DNA of 64,000 bases from UBA5069 sp964560495 (GCA_964560495.1 CAZLMM010000029.1:1-64000), one strand, 5' to 3'. Counted from the first letter of the stretch, positions 36,161-46,472 are shown. Numbers and translations: made by a program. Notes: generated from the sequence alone by a model not told the origin.

Positions 36161-38011
36161 ATGAACGGAACAAAACCGCAGGCGCAGAGCCAAAAGCTCA
36201 TTCCTTCGGTCGAGAAGCTACGCAACGAGGCGCTGGCGCTGGCAGATCAACATGCGGACCGGCTGAACCGCATGGGACATCTGGAAGGCGACAGCGCGCG
36301 CAATCTGCTGCACTATCTGGCGGTGCGCCAGAATGATCTCCGCCGGCTGCAGGCAGACCTGAGCGCACTCGGCCTCAGTTCTCTGGGCCGGATGGAAGCG
36401 CATACCCTGGCGACGCTCAATGCCGTGATTGTCGCTCTCCACGGATTGGCCGGCTGCACCTTGCCGGATCAGCTTCTGGAGCCGCCTGTGGATTTCGTCA
36501 CCGGCCCGCTGATCCTGCGCGAGCGGACGTACTCGCTGCTGGGCATGCCATCCGGCAAGCGCTCGGTGCGTATCATGGTCACCATGCCCAGTGAAGCCGC
36601 GCTCAGCTATCCGCTGGTGCGGGATCTCCTGGACGCAGGCATGGACGCCATGCGCATCAATTGCGCGCACGACGAACCGGACGCCTGGCTGGCCATGATC
36701 CAGAATCTACGCCGCGCTGAACGCAAGCTGGGTCGGCCCTGCAAGGTCTATGCGGACCTGGCCGGACCCAAGCTGCGCACCGGTCCCATCGATCCCGTGG
36801 GCCGTATCCTCCGAGTGCGCCCCGCGCGCAGCCTGCGCGGCGACGTCGTGGCGCCAGCCCAGGTGCGCTTCGTGGCGAATGAAGGGCAGATCGCCTCCGT
36901 CGGGACCGCACCGCCCCAGGCGCCCCTCGCCTCCCATCTGCTGGCTAAGGCGCAGGTAGGCGATTCCCTGGCCTTCGTCGATGCACGCGGACGACGCCGG
37001 TCGATGACCGTCGCGGAGAATGATGCGGGCGGATGTCTTGCCGAGTCGGATCGCACCAGCTATCTGGAGAGTGGCGCCGTGGTGCATCTGATGCGCGGCC
37101 ATGACGAGATTGCCGCCGGTGAGCTTGGGCTGTTCCCGGAAGTGACACCGGCCATCCCGCTGCGCCAGGGTGATTTGCTGCACCTGACGCCAGATACGAT
37201 CCCCGGTTGTGCTGCCATCCTCGACGACCAAGGGCAGACCGTTGAACCCGCGCATATCGGCTGCACCCTGTCCGAGGTCTTCCAGGCCGTGCGGCCGGAC
37301 GACAAGATTTGGTTCGACGACGGCAAGATCGGCGGCGAGATCGTGGAGGTTGCCCGCGACCATATCGTGGTGATGATCACGCAGACAAGCCTTGGCGGCG
37401 GGCGCCTGCGCGCCGAGAAGGGAATCAATCTGCCGGATACAGATCTCCCCATCCCGGCGCTGACCGACAAGGATCTGGCCGACCTGGCCTTCCTGACGCC
37501 GCATGTGGACCTGATCGGGCTGTCCTTCGTCCGTTCCGTGGACGACTTGCGCCTGCTGCACACGGAACTGGAACGGCTGGACGCGGCCAGTCTCGGCGTC
37601 GTGCTCAAGATCGAGAATCGGCGTGCGTTCGAGAACCTGCCCTGGCTCCTGTTAGCCAGCCTGGAGCGCCCGCCCGTGGGCGTCATGGTGGCGCGCGGCG
37701 ATCTGGCGGTCGAGGTCGGCTTCGAGCGCCTGGCGGAGGTCCAGGAGGAGATCCTCTGGCTGTGCGAGGCTGCCCACATCCCTGTGATCTGGGCCACACA
37801 GGTGCTGGAAAGCATGGCCAAGACGGGCCGCCCGTCGCGCGCCGAGGTGTCTGACGCGGTGATGAGCGGGCGCGCCGAATGCGTCATGCTCAACAAGGGC
37901 GCATTCATCACGGAGGCGACGCGGTTTCTCGCTGGCGTGTTGGAGCGGATGGAGGCGCACCAGTCCAAGCGGCGCGCCCTGCTGCGCCGTCTGGCAGTGT
38001 CCCAGATGTGA
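36161..38011 (+). CDS. Atypical pyruvate kinase-like protein
   Basis: A 616-residue protein with a helical N-terminal extension of about 115 residues and a pyruvate kinase barrel. Matching segments: DLAGPKLRTG, WFDDGKIGGE, KGINLPDTDLPIPALTDKD, LSFVRSVDD, LKIENRRAFENL, MVARGDLAVEVGFE, ATQVLESMAKTGRPSRAEVSD. Differences from standard enzymes: RINCAHDE replaces RLNFSHG, MLNKGAF replaces MLSGETA, an insert lies in the B-domain region, and the C-terminal allosteric domain is missing. These fit a minor pyruvate kinase subgroup with uncertain activity. The start at 36161 was chosen by domain position. It is coupled to the aminotransferase gene 11 bases downstream. Confidence 0.8.
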   Translation: MNGTKPQAQSQKLIPSVEKLRNEALALADQHADRLNRMGHLEGDSARNLLHYLAVRQNDLRRLQADLSALGLSSLGRMEAHTLATLNAVIVALHGLAGCTLPDQLLEPPVDFVTGPLILRERTYSLLGMPSGKRSVRIMVTMPSEAALSYPLVRDLLDAGMDAMRINCAHDEPDAWLAMIQNLRRAERKLGRPCKVYADLAGPKLRTGPIDPVGRILRVRPARSLRGDVVAPAQVRFVANEGQIASVGTAPPQAPLASHLLAKAQVGDSLAFVDARGRRRSMTVAENDAGGCLAESDRTSYLESGAVVHLMRGHDEIAAGELGLFPEVTPAIPLRQGDLLHLTPDTIPGCAAILDDQGQTVEPAHIGCTLSEVFQAVRPDDKIWFDDGKIGGEIVEVARDHIVVMITQTSLGGGRLRAEKGINLPDTDLPIPALTDKDLADLAFLTPHVDLIGLSFVRSVDDLRLLHTELERLDAASLGVVLKIENRRAFENLPWLLLASLERPPVGVMVARGDLAVEVGFERLAEVQEEILWLCEAAHIPVIWATQVLESMAKTGRPSRAEVSDAVMSGRAECVMLNKGAFITEATRFLAGVLERMEAHQSKRRALLRRLAVSQM

Positions 38012-38022
38012 GGTCGGCGGCG

Positions 38023-39160
<1,138 letters not shown>

Positions 39161-39186
<26 letters not shown>

Positions 39187-39826
39187 AAGCTCTGTGTACT
39201 GGATCGCTGTACTGGCCGCACTCGTGACAGGAGTTGGCCTGTTGATGCTGCCTGCCCGCTGGGCTTTGCGTGGTCGTCGCGCAACTACCCTCCAGGCGAT
39301 CGAGACGCTCGACGACGCCGTTCTCGCATGCCAACACACCGGTCTGGTCGATTGGGCGTTGGTGACCTTTGCGCAGCAGTTGGTCTATCGCAAGTTTGTC
39401 CACTATTCCTGTCGCAACTTGTGGGACACGCCCGCACAGGCATTCCGCTATGGCATGGGCTATTGCACGCAGTACAACCTGGCGTTGAAGCAGATTCTGG
39501 ATCAGTTGGGCGTCGCGACGCAGGCCGTAACGTCTTTCAAGGTGCGCGTGCGTGACAACGCAGATTGGTCCATGGGGCACACCTGGCTGCGCGTCGCGGT
39601 GCAGGGAGAGGTGCGCGACGTCTGCGCTGGTCACGCCGACAACCTGCCAGGCAAAGTTGACTTCAGCCCAATCGCGCCGGTCTGGCCGGTCAGCGCGCCT
39701 GTGCTTTTTCTGCTCCACCTGGGGATGATTCCCTTCTGCGGCTACTTGGAATGGCGGGCTTTGCTTACGCGACAACCGCTGCCCGACTGGATGTTTCAAA
39801 CAAGGGAATCTCCTGCCGTGGAATGA
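39161..39826 (+). CDS. Membrane-anchored transglutaminase-like protein
   Basis: A 221-residue protein with an N-terminal anchor (VYWIAVLAALVTGVGLLML). A papain-like transglutaminase core follows: GMGYCTQYNLAL with the catalytic Cys, MGHTWLRV with the His and EVRDVCAGH with the Asp. This C-H-D order is that of the bacterial transglutaminase-like superfamily, whose members are usually peptidases or amidases. A further hydrophobic stretch lies near the C-terminus (PVLFLLHLGMIPFCGYL). It starts inside the end of the aminotransferase gene and forms an operon with it and the pyruvate kinase-like gene. A relic of a similar core lies at about 41180. Confidence 0.65.
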
Positions 39827-39899
39827 TGCTGATGTTCCGGCGCAGTCCTGGGATGTGCGTGCATCAAGAATGAAGCAATGAAGCCAAAGGAGATACAGG

Positions 39900-40529
39900 G
39901 TGACAACTCAATCGCTCGAAGCAGAGCTTGCAGCGCGTGACCGTCTCTACAAAGCGTCAGCGAAAAAGGTGGAGATCGTCGATGCGCCGGCGATGGATTT
40001 CCTGATGATCGACGGCGTCGGCGACCCCAACGGCAGCCAATCCTACATGGATGCAATCGAAGCGCTCTATTCCCTGTCGTATACGCTCAAGTTCGCCCTC
40101 AAGCAGGCGGAAGGGGTGAACTATCGCGTGGCGCCACTGGAAGGGTTGTGGTGGAGTGAGACAATGGATGTATTCCTTGCCGGCGCGCGTGAGAAGTGGC
40201 AATGGACGATGATGATTGCGCAACCGTCGGTCGTCACACCGGAATGGGTGGAGCGCGCCACCAAAGAAGTGCGGCGCAAGAAGAATCCGCCAGCCATTTC
40301 GCTTGTCCGCTTCGCATCCTTACACGAAGGGCTGGCCGCGCAGATCATGCACATCGGCCCATACGCCACAGAAGCGCCGACGATCCAGCAGTTGCACGAC
40401 TTCATTCACGCCCAGGGCGGCGTCTTCGATGGCCGCGTGCAGAAGCACCATGAGATCTATCTCGGAGACCCGCGCCGGGCCGCGCCGGAGAAGCTCAAGA
40501 CGGTAATTCGGCAGCCGTTCGTGAAGTAG
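39900..40529 (+). CDS. GyrI-like small-molecule-binding protein
   Basis: A 209-residue standalone effector domain of the GyrI/SbmC/Rob-C superfamily. It starts with GTG at 39900 after AAAGGAG. The usual pattern is seen: PAMDFLMIDGVGDPNGSQ at the start, SLSYTLKFALK, PLEGLWW, then ASLHEGLAAQIMHIGPYA. DNA-binding motifs are absent. Such proteins bind or hydrolyse small compounds and are commonly annotated as hydrolases or stress proteins. It stands alone, 73 bases after the transglutaminase-like gene. Confidence 0.8.
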   Translation: MTTQSLEAELAARDRLYKASAKKVEIVDAPAMDFLMIDGVGDPNGSQSYMDAIEALYSLSYTLKFALKQAEGVNYRVAPLEGLWWSETMDVFLAGAREKWQWTMMIAQPSVVTPEWVERATKEVRRKKNPPAISLVRFASLHEGLAAQIMHIGPYATEAPTIQQLHDFIHAQGGVFDGRVQKHHEIYLGDPRRAAPEKLKTVIRQPFVK

Positions 40530-40627
40530 GCGTCCCATCCATCTGCTGTTCCTGACCGCTTTGACTGTATCTTGTTGTGGAGGTCGTGGCTGAAGCCCGT
40601 TCGGTTCGGGAGATGCAGGAGGAGACA

Positions 40628-41131
40628 ATGAATCTGAACCGATGGATGTATCGCAATGGTCGCCCGAACTGGCTGGCTAAGATACTGAACGCAGCTTCGG
40701 CGTTTGTCTACGCACGCGGCGTCTCGCCGAACTACCTTGTCACCCTGGAAGTGGTTGGGAGACAGTCGGGCAAAGTGGTGAGTTTGCCGCTGGTGATGAC
40801 CGTGGTGGACGGCGAACGCTATCTAGTTTCCATGTTAGGCGAGGGAGTGAACTGGGTGCGCAACGTCAAGGCGGCCGGGAACAGGGCGAGGCTGCGCCAC
40901 GGTGTGGCTGAGGAGGTGGTGCTGGAAGAGGTGGCGATCAGCCGGAGGGCGCCAATTCTCAAGGCGTATCTGCGCCATGCGCCGGGCGCGCGGGCGCATA
41001 TTCCAGTCAACATGGATGCTCCGGAGGCTGAATTTGCGGCGGTTGCGGCGGACTATCCGGTGTTCCAGGTGGTGCAGGCAGTTGCATACCAACGCAGTAC
41101 GACTGCCAGGAGCGACGTTGAACCATCATAG
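40628..41131 (+). CDS. Deazaflavin (F420)-dependent nitroreductase family protein
   Basis: A 167-residue protein of the Ddn/split-barrel family that uses F420 or related flavins. Typical features: an N-terminal helix (RWMYRNGRPNW), then LVTLEVVGRQSGKVVSLPLVM (the family's 'TTGRKSGK.R..PL' motif), YLVSMLGEGVNWVRNVKA, and a C-terminal FQV. An AGGAGG ribosome site precedes the ATG at 40628. Chloroflexota are known to make F420 in some lineages; biosynthesis genes are not in this window. Confidence 0.8.
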   Translation: MNLNRWMYRNGRPNWLAKILNAASAFVYARGVSPNYLVTLEVVGRQSGKVVSLPLVMTVVDGERYLVSMLGEGVNWVRNVKAAGNRARLRHGVAEEVVLEEVAISRRAPILKAYLRHAPGARAHIPVNMDAPEAEFAAVAADYPVFQVVQAVAYQRSTTARSDVEPS

Positions 41132-41160
41132 CGGCCTCTCCCAGGTGGTGGGTATGCCCC

Positions 41161-41220
41161 CGCTGGCCGGGTGCGACGGGATAATGCACACAGTACGACC
41201 TGGCGCTCAAAACGACGTAA
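41161..41220 (+). pseudogene. Short relic of a transglutaminase-like gene
   Basis: In one frame the DNA reads G-stop-CTQYDLALKTT-stop, matching GYCTQYNLALK of the transglutaminase-like gene 1.7 kb upstream. Over the 27 bases from TGCACA to CTCAAA I count 22 identities. The active-site Tyr codon has become TAA. It is too short to be certain, but it suggests a decayed duplicate in the spacer before the MBL gene. Confidence 0.35.
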
Positions 41221-41280
41221 GCGAAAGCAGCATCAAGACCATCGGCTTGCAAGGGCCATGGGCAGCGGGTGAGGTTCATC

Positions 41281-42102
41281 ATGAGTAGTCGAAAGCCAAT
41301 CGAGATTGCGCCGGGAGTGCACTGGTATTCTGCTGGCGCCCTGGCGGGCAACATCTACTTTGTGCAGTCTGCATCGTCCTGGGTGTTGATCGACACCGCC
41401 ACCGCGGGCAAGGGCAGGCGGATACAGAAAGCCGCCGAGACGCTATTCGGGGTGGGCGCGCGCCCCGCCGCGATTCTGCTGACGCACTTTCACCCCGATC
41501 ACGCCGGCTCTGCGCTCGAACTGGCGCGGGCCTGGGAGTGCGCCGTCTATCTCCACCCGGACGAGATGGAGCTTGCGATCACGCGGAATCTCGCAACCGT
41601 GGCGCGCTATGCCAATCCACTCGATCGCGGGATCATCCTCCCGCTGCTGCGCCTGTTTCCGCGACGGTGGATCGAGGCGATGATGGAGAGGGAGAGCCTT
41701 GCAGGAGTGGCCCGGACGTTTGAGCCAGAGGCGGCCCCTCCAGAGTTGCCCGAGTGGACGAGCATCACTACGCCCGGCCACTCTCCTGGGCACACTGCGT
41801 TCTTCCGGCGCGACGATCGCGTGCTGATCGCCGGCGACGCCCTGCTGACAGTCGACGCTGGCTCGATCAGGGGCCTGTTGTCGTGGATCTTGCGTCCCAA
41901 CAAGCCGCAGGTCTGTGAACCGCCCTGGTATACAAATTGGAACCATAACCAGGCGCTTGATAGTGTCTGTGCGGTCGTTCGCTTGCAGCCGCAAGTCCTG
42001 GCGACCGGGCATGGCCGCCCACTTTCGGGCGATGCGGCCGCAGCCGGCCTACGCGCCTTGATGAAGGAATCAAGATATGCGAGCGCTCGCATAGAACGGT
42101 GA
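41281..42102 (+). CDS. MBL-fold metallo-hydrolase
   Basis: A 273-residue metallo-beta-lactamase-fold enzyme. The dizinc site is intact: HFHPDH at 69-74, TPGHSPGH in the middle, AGDALL for the bridging Asp, and ATGHGRP near the end. It lacks a signal peptide and an extra domain, so it may be a generic hydrolase such as a glyoxalase II-like or lactonase enzyme. A GTGAGG precedes the start; the ATG at 41269 is an alternative giving four more residues. It is followed by a region with a duplicated gene start. Confidence 0.85.
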   Translation: MSSRKPIEIAPGVHWYSAGALAGNIYFVQSASSWVLIDTATAGKGRRIQKAAETLFGVGARPAAILLTHFHPDHAGSALELARAWECAVYLHPDEMELAITRNLATVARYANPLDRGIILPLLRLFPRRWIEAMMERESLAGVARTFEPEAAPPELPEWTSITTPGHSPGHTAFFRRDDRVLIAGDALLTVDAGSIRGLLSWILRPNKPQVCEPPWYTNWNHNQALDSVCAVVRLQPQVLATGHGRPLSGDAAAAGLRALMKESRYASARIER

Positions 42103-42184
42103 CGGATCGCCACATGTCCTTGCACTCACAGCAGTGGCCACGCCATCGATCAAGGCGATCATCACTGTGGCATCGTTGCGACAG

Positions 42185-42301
42185 GGAGGAAGAGAATGGC
42201 AACAGTTTCGATCAATTTCCCGCTAGCCGCTGAAATGGGGAACGTAGACCCGGCAACCATCCAGGAGGAAGAGAATGGCAACAGTTTCGATCAATTTCCC
42301 G
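42185..42301 (+). repeat. 38-bp direct duplication of a ribosome site and start codon
   Basis: The block GGAGGAAGAGAATGGCAACA continues 18 more bases, and both copies (42185-42222 and 42264-42301) are identical across 38 bases, 79 bases apart. It carries the Shine-Dalgarno, the ATG and the first codons of the dienelactone hydrolase gene. The upstream ATG (42196) would make a 46-residue peptide that leaves the frame after nine shared residues. Confidence 0.85.
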
Positions 42302-43006
42302 GGTGGAGAACTCGCCACCTATGTGGCTACCCCTGACGGCGCGGGACCCTGGCCTGGCGTCGTCGTGATCCACGATGCGCTGGGGATGAGCCAGGACCTG
42401 CGCGCCCAGGCCGACTGGCTGGCCAGCGCAGGTTATCTTGCAGCAGCCCCGGACCTGTTCGAAGGCGGCACCTTGTTCGGCTGTTTGCGCGCAATCATGC
42501 GCGACTTCAAGCGTGGCGAAGGACCATTCTTTGATCGGATCGAAGCGGTTCGTCAATGGTTGCTTCACCATGAGCATGCCAACGGGAAAGTCGGGGTGAT
42601 CGGCTTCTGCTTTGGCGGAGGCTTCGCGTTGCTGCTTGCACCGCGCAACGAGTTTGACGCTGCCAGCGTCAACTACGGCGGCCTGCCCAGCAACCCCGAA
42701 GAATTCCTTCAACAAGCCTGCCCGATTGTGGCCAGTTACGGCGCCAAGGATCGCACGCTGAAGGGCGTGGCGGCGCGGCTGGAGAGCATCCTTGCTGCTG
42801 CCGGCGTGGATCACGATGTCAAAGAGTATCCGGACACCGATCACGCGTTCATGAACGACCACTCGCCGGACAGGATACCATGGTTCATCCAGGTGATCGC
42901 CTTCGTGTTTGGCGGCGGAGAGTACAACCCAGAATCAACCGCAGATGCCCGCAAGCGGATCGTCGCCTTTTTCGCAAAGCACCTCAATTCAGACCCAGGG
43001 AGATAA
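42275..43006 (+). CDS. Dienelactone hydrolase family protein
   Basis: A 243-residue alpha/beta hydrolase with the family Cys-Asp-His triad: Cys112 in GFCFGGG, Asp159 in YGAKDR and His190 in DTDHAF. It cleaves lactone or ester bonds; true dienelactone hydrolases act in chloroaromatic degradation, but none of that pathway is here. The ATG at 42275 sits in the second copy of a 38-base duplication and has an ideal GGAGGA site. The flavodoxin gene starts 2 bases after its stop. Confidence 0.9.
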   Translation: MATVSINFPGGELATYVATPDGAGPWPGVVVIHDALGMSQDLRAQADWLASAGYLAAAPDLFEGGTLFGCLRAIMRDFKRGEGPFFDRIEAVRQWLLHHEHANGKVGVIGFCFGGGFALLLAPRNEFDAASVNYGGLPSNPEEFLQQACPIVASYGAKDRTLKGVAARLESILAAAGVDHDVKEYPDTDHAFMNDHSPDRIPWFIQVIAFVFGGGEYNPESTADARKRIVAFFAKHLNSDPGR

Positions 43007-43008
43007 CG

Positions 43009-43521
43009 ATGGCAGATTCAATCTTGATTGCTTATGCGACACGATCCGGTTCCACGCAGGAGGTCGCCGAAAAGATCGCGGCGACGCTGCGGGAGAGCGG
43101 CTTGACGGTGGACGTGAAACCGGTCAAACAAGTGCAGACGCTGGATAGTTACCGAGCAGTTGTGGTTGGCGCGCCGCTGTATATGTCCAATTGGCTCAAA
43201 GAAGCGCGCAACTTCCTGTCACGGCATCGCGCGACACTGACAACGCTGCCGGTGGCCATTTTCGCCCTTGGCCCGACCGAGGACAAAGAGAAAGATTGGA
43301 CGGAAACGCGCAAGCAGTTCGACAAGGTGCTGTCTCAGTTCCCCTGGCTGACGCCGGTGGCGGCCGAGCTGTTCGGCGGCAGGTTCGACCCGGCCAGGCT
43401 GACCTTCCCCTATAACCTGATTCCAGGGCTCAAGCGAATGCCGGTGAGCGACATCCGCAATTGGGACGCCATTCAGACTTGGGCAGAGAACCTCGCCGTG
43501 CAGCTTCAAGCCGCACGCTAA
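43009..43521 (+). CDS. Flavodoxin-domain protein (HemG-like)
   Basis: A 170-residue FMN-binding protein: the phosphate loop is YATRSGSTQEVA, and the later loop VVVGAPLYMSNWLKEA fits the protoporphyrinogen IX dehydrogenase (HemG)/flavodoxin_5 group. Its length is normal for that group. It is placed directly after the dienelactone hydrolase gene with an AGGGAGAT site, so the two are an operon. A haem role is possible, but no haem genes are near. Confidence 0.8.
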   Translation: MADSILIAYATRSGSTQEVAEKIAATLRESGLTVDVKPVKQVQTLDSYRAVVVGAPLYMSNWLKEARNFLSRHRATLTTLPVAIFALGPTEDKEKDWTETRKQFDKVLSQFPWLTPVAAELFGGRFDPARLTFPYNLIPGLKRMPVSDIRNWDAIQTWAENLAVQLQAAR

Positions 43522-43581
43522 CAGAGAATCGTCACTGTTCTGCCTGAGTGAAGGGGCGCCTGGAAGACCGGGAGGCATGCC

Positions 43582-44511
43582 TTGAAAGCAGTTATCTGTA
43601 CAGCCTATGGGGCGCCGGAGGTTCTTCAACTCCGGGACATCGCAAAACCTGCGCCGAAGAGGAGCGAGGTGCTGATCAAGATTCATGCAACCGCCGTGAC
43701 AGCCAGCGACTGCATCGTCCGGGGGTTCAAGCTCTCGCGCTGGTCTCCGACCGGTTTCATGATGGGGCTGTTGTTAGGGTTCAGGCGGCCGCGCAACCCG
43801 ATCATTGGGAACATCCTGGCGGGCGAGGTGGAAGCCACAGGCAGAGATGTCTGTCGTTTCCGGGCAGGCGATCAGGTCTATGGGTTTACCATGTTGCGCT
43901 TCGGCGCCTACGCCGAGTACATCTGCCTGCCGGAAACCACCGTGATTGCACCGAAACCGCGCACTTTGATTTTTGAGGAAGCGGCTGCCATCCCCTACGG
44001 CGGGCTGATCGCACTGCACTACCTGCGGAAAGGAAACGTTCAGAGCGGACAGAAGGTGCTGATCTACGGAGCTTCCGGCGCCATCGGCTCCGCTGCCGTG
44101 CAGCTTGCCAGGTGCTTCGGCGCCCATGTCACTGGGGTGTGCAGCACGGCGAACTTGACATGGGTGCAAGCGCTGGGCGCTGACAAAGTGATCGATTACA
44201 CCCAGGAGAACTTCACGGACAGAGAGGAGCGCTACGATTTGATCTTGAACGCCGTTGGTAAGAGGAAAGTGCAGTTGTCGTGCCAGCAAGCGCTGACCCC
44301 TGCGGGACGACACATCACCGTCGACGACGGAAGTCCAGAGATGCGAGTTGAGGGCCTGCTCCTGCTAAACGAGTTCATCGAGGCGGGTAGGATGAAGCCG
44401 GTCATCGACTGTTGTTATCCCCTCGACCAGATCGTCGAGGCTCATCGCTATGTCGATCTGGGACACAAGAAGGGAAATGTCGTGATCACGGTGGTGCGCG
44501 CCGGTGAATGA
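43582..44511 (+). CDS. Zinc-independent MDR reductase (quinone oxidoreductase-like) 1
   Basis: A 309-residue medium-chain dehydrogenase/reductase. It starts at a TTG after GGGAGG; there is no ATG that keeps the N-terminal strand (MKAVICTAYGAPEVLQLRD). NADPH-binding loop: VLIYGASGAIGSAAVQLAR. No zinc ligands are present, and the end HRYVDLGHKKGNVVITV is typical of the NAD(P)-dependent quinone-reductase type. A second and third relative and a broken copy follow within 5 kb. Substrate unknown. Its stop overlaps a possible GTG start of the next gene by 8 bases. Confidence 0.88.
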   Translation: MKAVICTAYGAPEVLQLRDIAKPAPKRSEVLIKIHATAVTASDCIVRGFKLSRWSPTGFMMGLLLGFRRPRNPIIGNILAGEVEATGRDVCRFRAGDQVYGFTMLRFGAYAEYICLPETTVIAPKPRTLIFEEAAAIPYGGLIALHYLRKGNVQSGQKVLIYGASGAIGSAAVQLARCFGAHVTGVCSTANLTWVQALGADKVIDYTQENFTDREERYDLILNAVGKRKVQLSCQQALTPAGRHITVDDGSPEMRVEGLLLLNEFIEAGRMKPVIDCCYPLDQIVEAHRYVDLGHKKGNVVITVVRAGE

Positions 44512-44596
44512 CAGACCGCATAGTCGCAACTTCACGCTGACACAAACCGTTCAGGGCAGGCCACGGCCTCACGCCACGTCAAGGATTGCACTTCGA

Positions 44597-45091
44597 ATGT
44601 CGACAGATGCAGCACACAAGCGGTGGTGGCAGGTTTTCGAGGTGATATTTGGTGTGCCTTTTCTTGTCGGCATTGGCCTGCAGTTGGCTGCGCCTGGCGC
44701 GCGCCCCCACGGGTTGTTTGCATTCGTCATCGTTTTGGGAGGCGTTATCCTCGTCGTTCTGGGCTTGACGTTCATCGTCCTGGCGCGCCGGGAGTTGGCG
44801 CGACATGGCCAGCCGACCGACCCCGGACTGCCTACGAGCAAGCTCGTCACAACAGGTGTCTTTTCGATCTCCAGGAATCCTCTCTATCTTGGCGGCATTT
44901 GCCTTCTGGCGGGGATTGCGCTTGTGCTCAATCTCCCGTGGTCATTGCTTTTTCTTATTCCGGCTACCGTCGGTTGCCACTACCTGCTCATCGCGCCGGA
45001 AGAGCGCTACCTCGCCGCCAAGTTCGATCGGGAGTACGCCCAGTATGCGGCCTCAGTTTGCCGGTGGCTTGGCCGCGTGCGACACGGATGA
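44597..45091 (+). CDS. Isoprenylcysteine carboxyl methyltransferase-like membrane protein
   Basis: A 164-residue integral membrane protein with about four helices. The C-terminal half has the ICMT/PEMT signature: TTGVFSISRNPLYLGGI, then APEERYLAAKFDREYAQY with the conserved EE. Such enzymes methylate lipids or protein carboxylates with SAM; bacterial functions are mostly unknown. The start at ATG 44597 is chosen because residues upstream from GTG 44504 are polar and unconserved. It sits between two MDR reductases. Confidence 0.78.
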   Translation: MSTDAAHKRWWQVFEVIFGVPFLVGIGLQLAAPGARPHGLFAFVIVLGGVILVVLGLTFIVLARRELARHGQPTDPGLPTSKLVTTGVFSISRNPLYLGGICLLAGIALVLNLPWSLLFLIPATVGCHYLLIAPEERYLAAKFDREYAQYAASVCRWLGRVRHG

Positions 45092-45194
45092 AGGGATCAA
45101 GAACAGGTGAGGCCAAGGCAATGTATGGCGGGTGATAACAATGACAGACGTGGGTGAATTGCACAACAAAAGGGTGGAGAAGTAGCACAAACGA

Positions 45195-46211
45195 ATGAAG
45201 TACAGATCTCTAGTCGCCACCCGGCGCGGCGGCCCCGAGGTGCTGCAAGTCGTCGAGAACGATCTGCGGCCGCCAGCCAGAGGAGAAGTGCGCATCAAGG
45301 TCCTGGCCGCGGCGGTCTCGCGGCCGGACGTGACGGTGCGACGCGGCGAGGCGCTCTACAGCGGCACGTGGCTGGGGCAGAAGTTCCCCTTCACGCCCGG
45401 TTACGCCGTCGTCGGCGACGTGGAGGCCGTGGGCGAGAATGTGCGCGGGGTGGCCGTGGGCGCACGCGTCGGCGTGTTGACCGTGATCGGCGGCTACACC
45501 GAAGTTCTCTACTGGCGCGCCGACCGCCTGATCCCAGTCCCCGCCACGCTCGATCCGGCGCTGGCCGTGCCCATCATCCTGAACTATATCGTCGCCTACC
45601 AGACCATGCACCGCGTGGCAAAGGCGCGCGCCGGCGAAACCGCGCTCATCATCGGCGCCAGCGGCGGGATCGGCACGGCGCTGCTGCAACTTGGCCGGCT
45701 GGCGGGGCTAGAGCTGTACGCCATCGCCTCGCAGCGCAAACATGCCATCCTGACAGAGTACGGCGCCACACCCATCGATTACCGCACGCAGGACTTCGCC
45801 ACCGTGATCCGTGCGGCCGCGCCGGGCGGGCTGGATGTCGTCCTCGACGGGATGATGCGGCTTGAGGCGATGCGCAGCGCGCTGTCGCTATTGCGGCGCG
45901 GCGGACGCATGGTCAGCTTTGGCGAGCCGGCCAGCCGCCGCGAACTGTTCCACATCCTGGGGCTGGCGCTGCGCACCAAACTGACGCCCAATGGGAAAAC
46001 CCTGTCTCTGTACGGCACGTCGACCTACTTTCTCTTCGACCAGAAACCTTACCTGGAGGACTGGGCGACCTTGTTCCAGTGGCTGGCGCAGGGCAAGATC
46101 CAGCCGGTGATCGCGGCCCGGTTCCCCATCCTAGAAGCCGCGCAGGCCAACGCGCTGCTCGAAAGCGGCCAGGTGACAGGGAATGTGGTATTGAGCTCAG
46201 ATGATGCATGA
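45195..46211 (+). CDS. MDR reductase 2 (zinc-independent)
   Basis: A 338-residue medium-chain reductase. The N-terminal KYRSLVATRRGGPEVLQVVE is the quinone-reductase type, and the cofactor loop is ALIIGASGGIGTALLQLGR. It lacks zinc ligands. A long C-terminal section (LFHILGLALRTKLTPNGK, YLEDWATLFQWLAQGKIQPV) differs from reductases 1 and 3, so it is not a recent duplicate of them. It follows a 103-base spacer after the ICMT-like gene. Confidence 0.85.
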   Translation: MKYRSLVATRRGGPEVLQVVENDLRPPARGEVRIKVLAAAVSRPDVTVRRGEALYSGTWLGQKFPFTPGYAVVGDVEAVGENVRGVAVGARVGVLTVIGGYTEVLYWRADRLIPVPATLDPALAVPIILNYIVAYQTMHRVAKARAGETALIIGASGGIGTALLQLGRLAGLELYAIASQRKHAILTEYGATPIDYRTQDFATVIRAAAPGGLDVVLDGMMRLEAMRSALSLLRRGGRMVSFGEPASRRELFHILGLALRTKLTPNGKTLSLYGTSTYFLFDQKPYLEDWATLFQWLAQGKIQPVIAARFPILEAAQANALLESGQVTGNVVLSSDDA

Positions 46212-46277
46212 GAATCATCCGACCCACTATCGGCACGCACTACGATGGGGGCATCGAACCAAAAAGGAAGAACATTC

Positions 46278-46472
46278 ATGAAACTACATTCACAGGCCAC
46301 CAAAGGACATTTGATGGTTGGCATCGCCCTCATCTTGCTCTCGCTGGGCAGTCTGATTGCCAATCTCATCCTGGATGCCGGGGTCCTGCCCTTCTCGATC
46401 TTCTTTTTTGGGGTTTGGGGTGGCGTCGAAACCGGGCGCTACCTGGAATCCTGGATGAACAAAAAGGCATGA
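46278..46472 (+). CDS. Small membrane protein, 64 residues
   Basis: Encodes MKLHSQATKGHLM and then two hydrophobic segments (VGIALILLSLGSLIANLIL and VLPFSIFFFGVWGGVETGR) and a basic end. AAGGAAG precedes the ATG at 46278. No family recognised. It lies between MDR reductase 2 and the DUF4386-like gene in the same direction and may be transcribed with them. Confidence 0.6.
   Translation: MKLHSQATKGHLMVGIALILLSLGSLIANLILDAGVLPFSIFFFGVWGGVETGRYLESWMNKKA

Noticed and set aside
33816..36173. Minus-strand frames opposite the phytase-like gene
   Set aside because: Antisense shadows; the longest crosses the terminator hairpin and has no recognisable domain.
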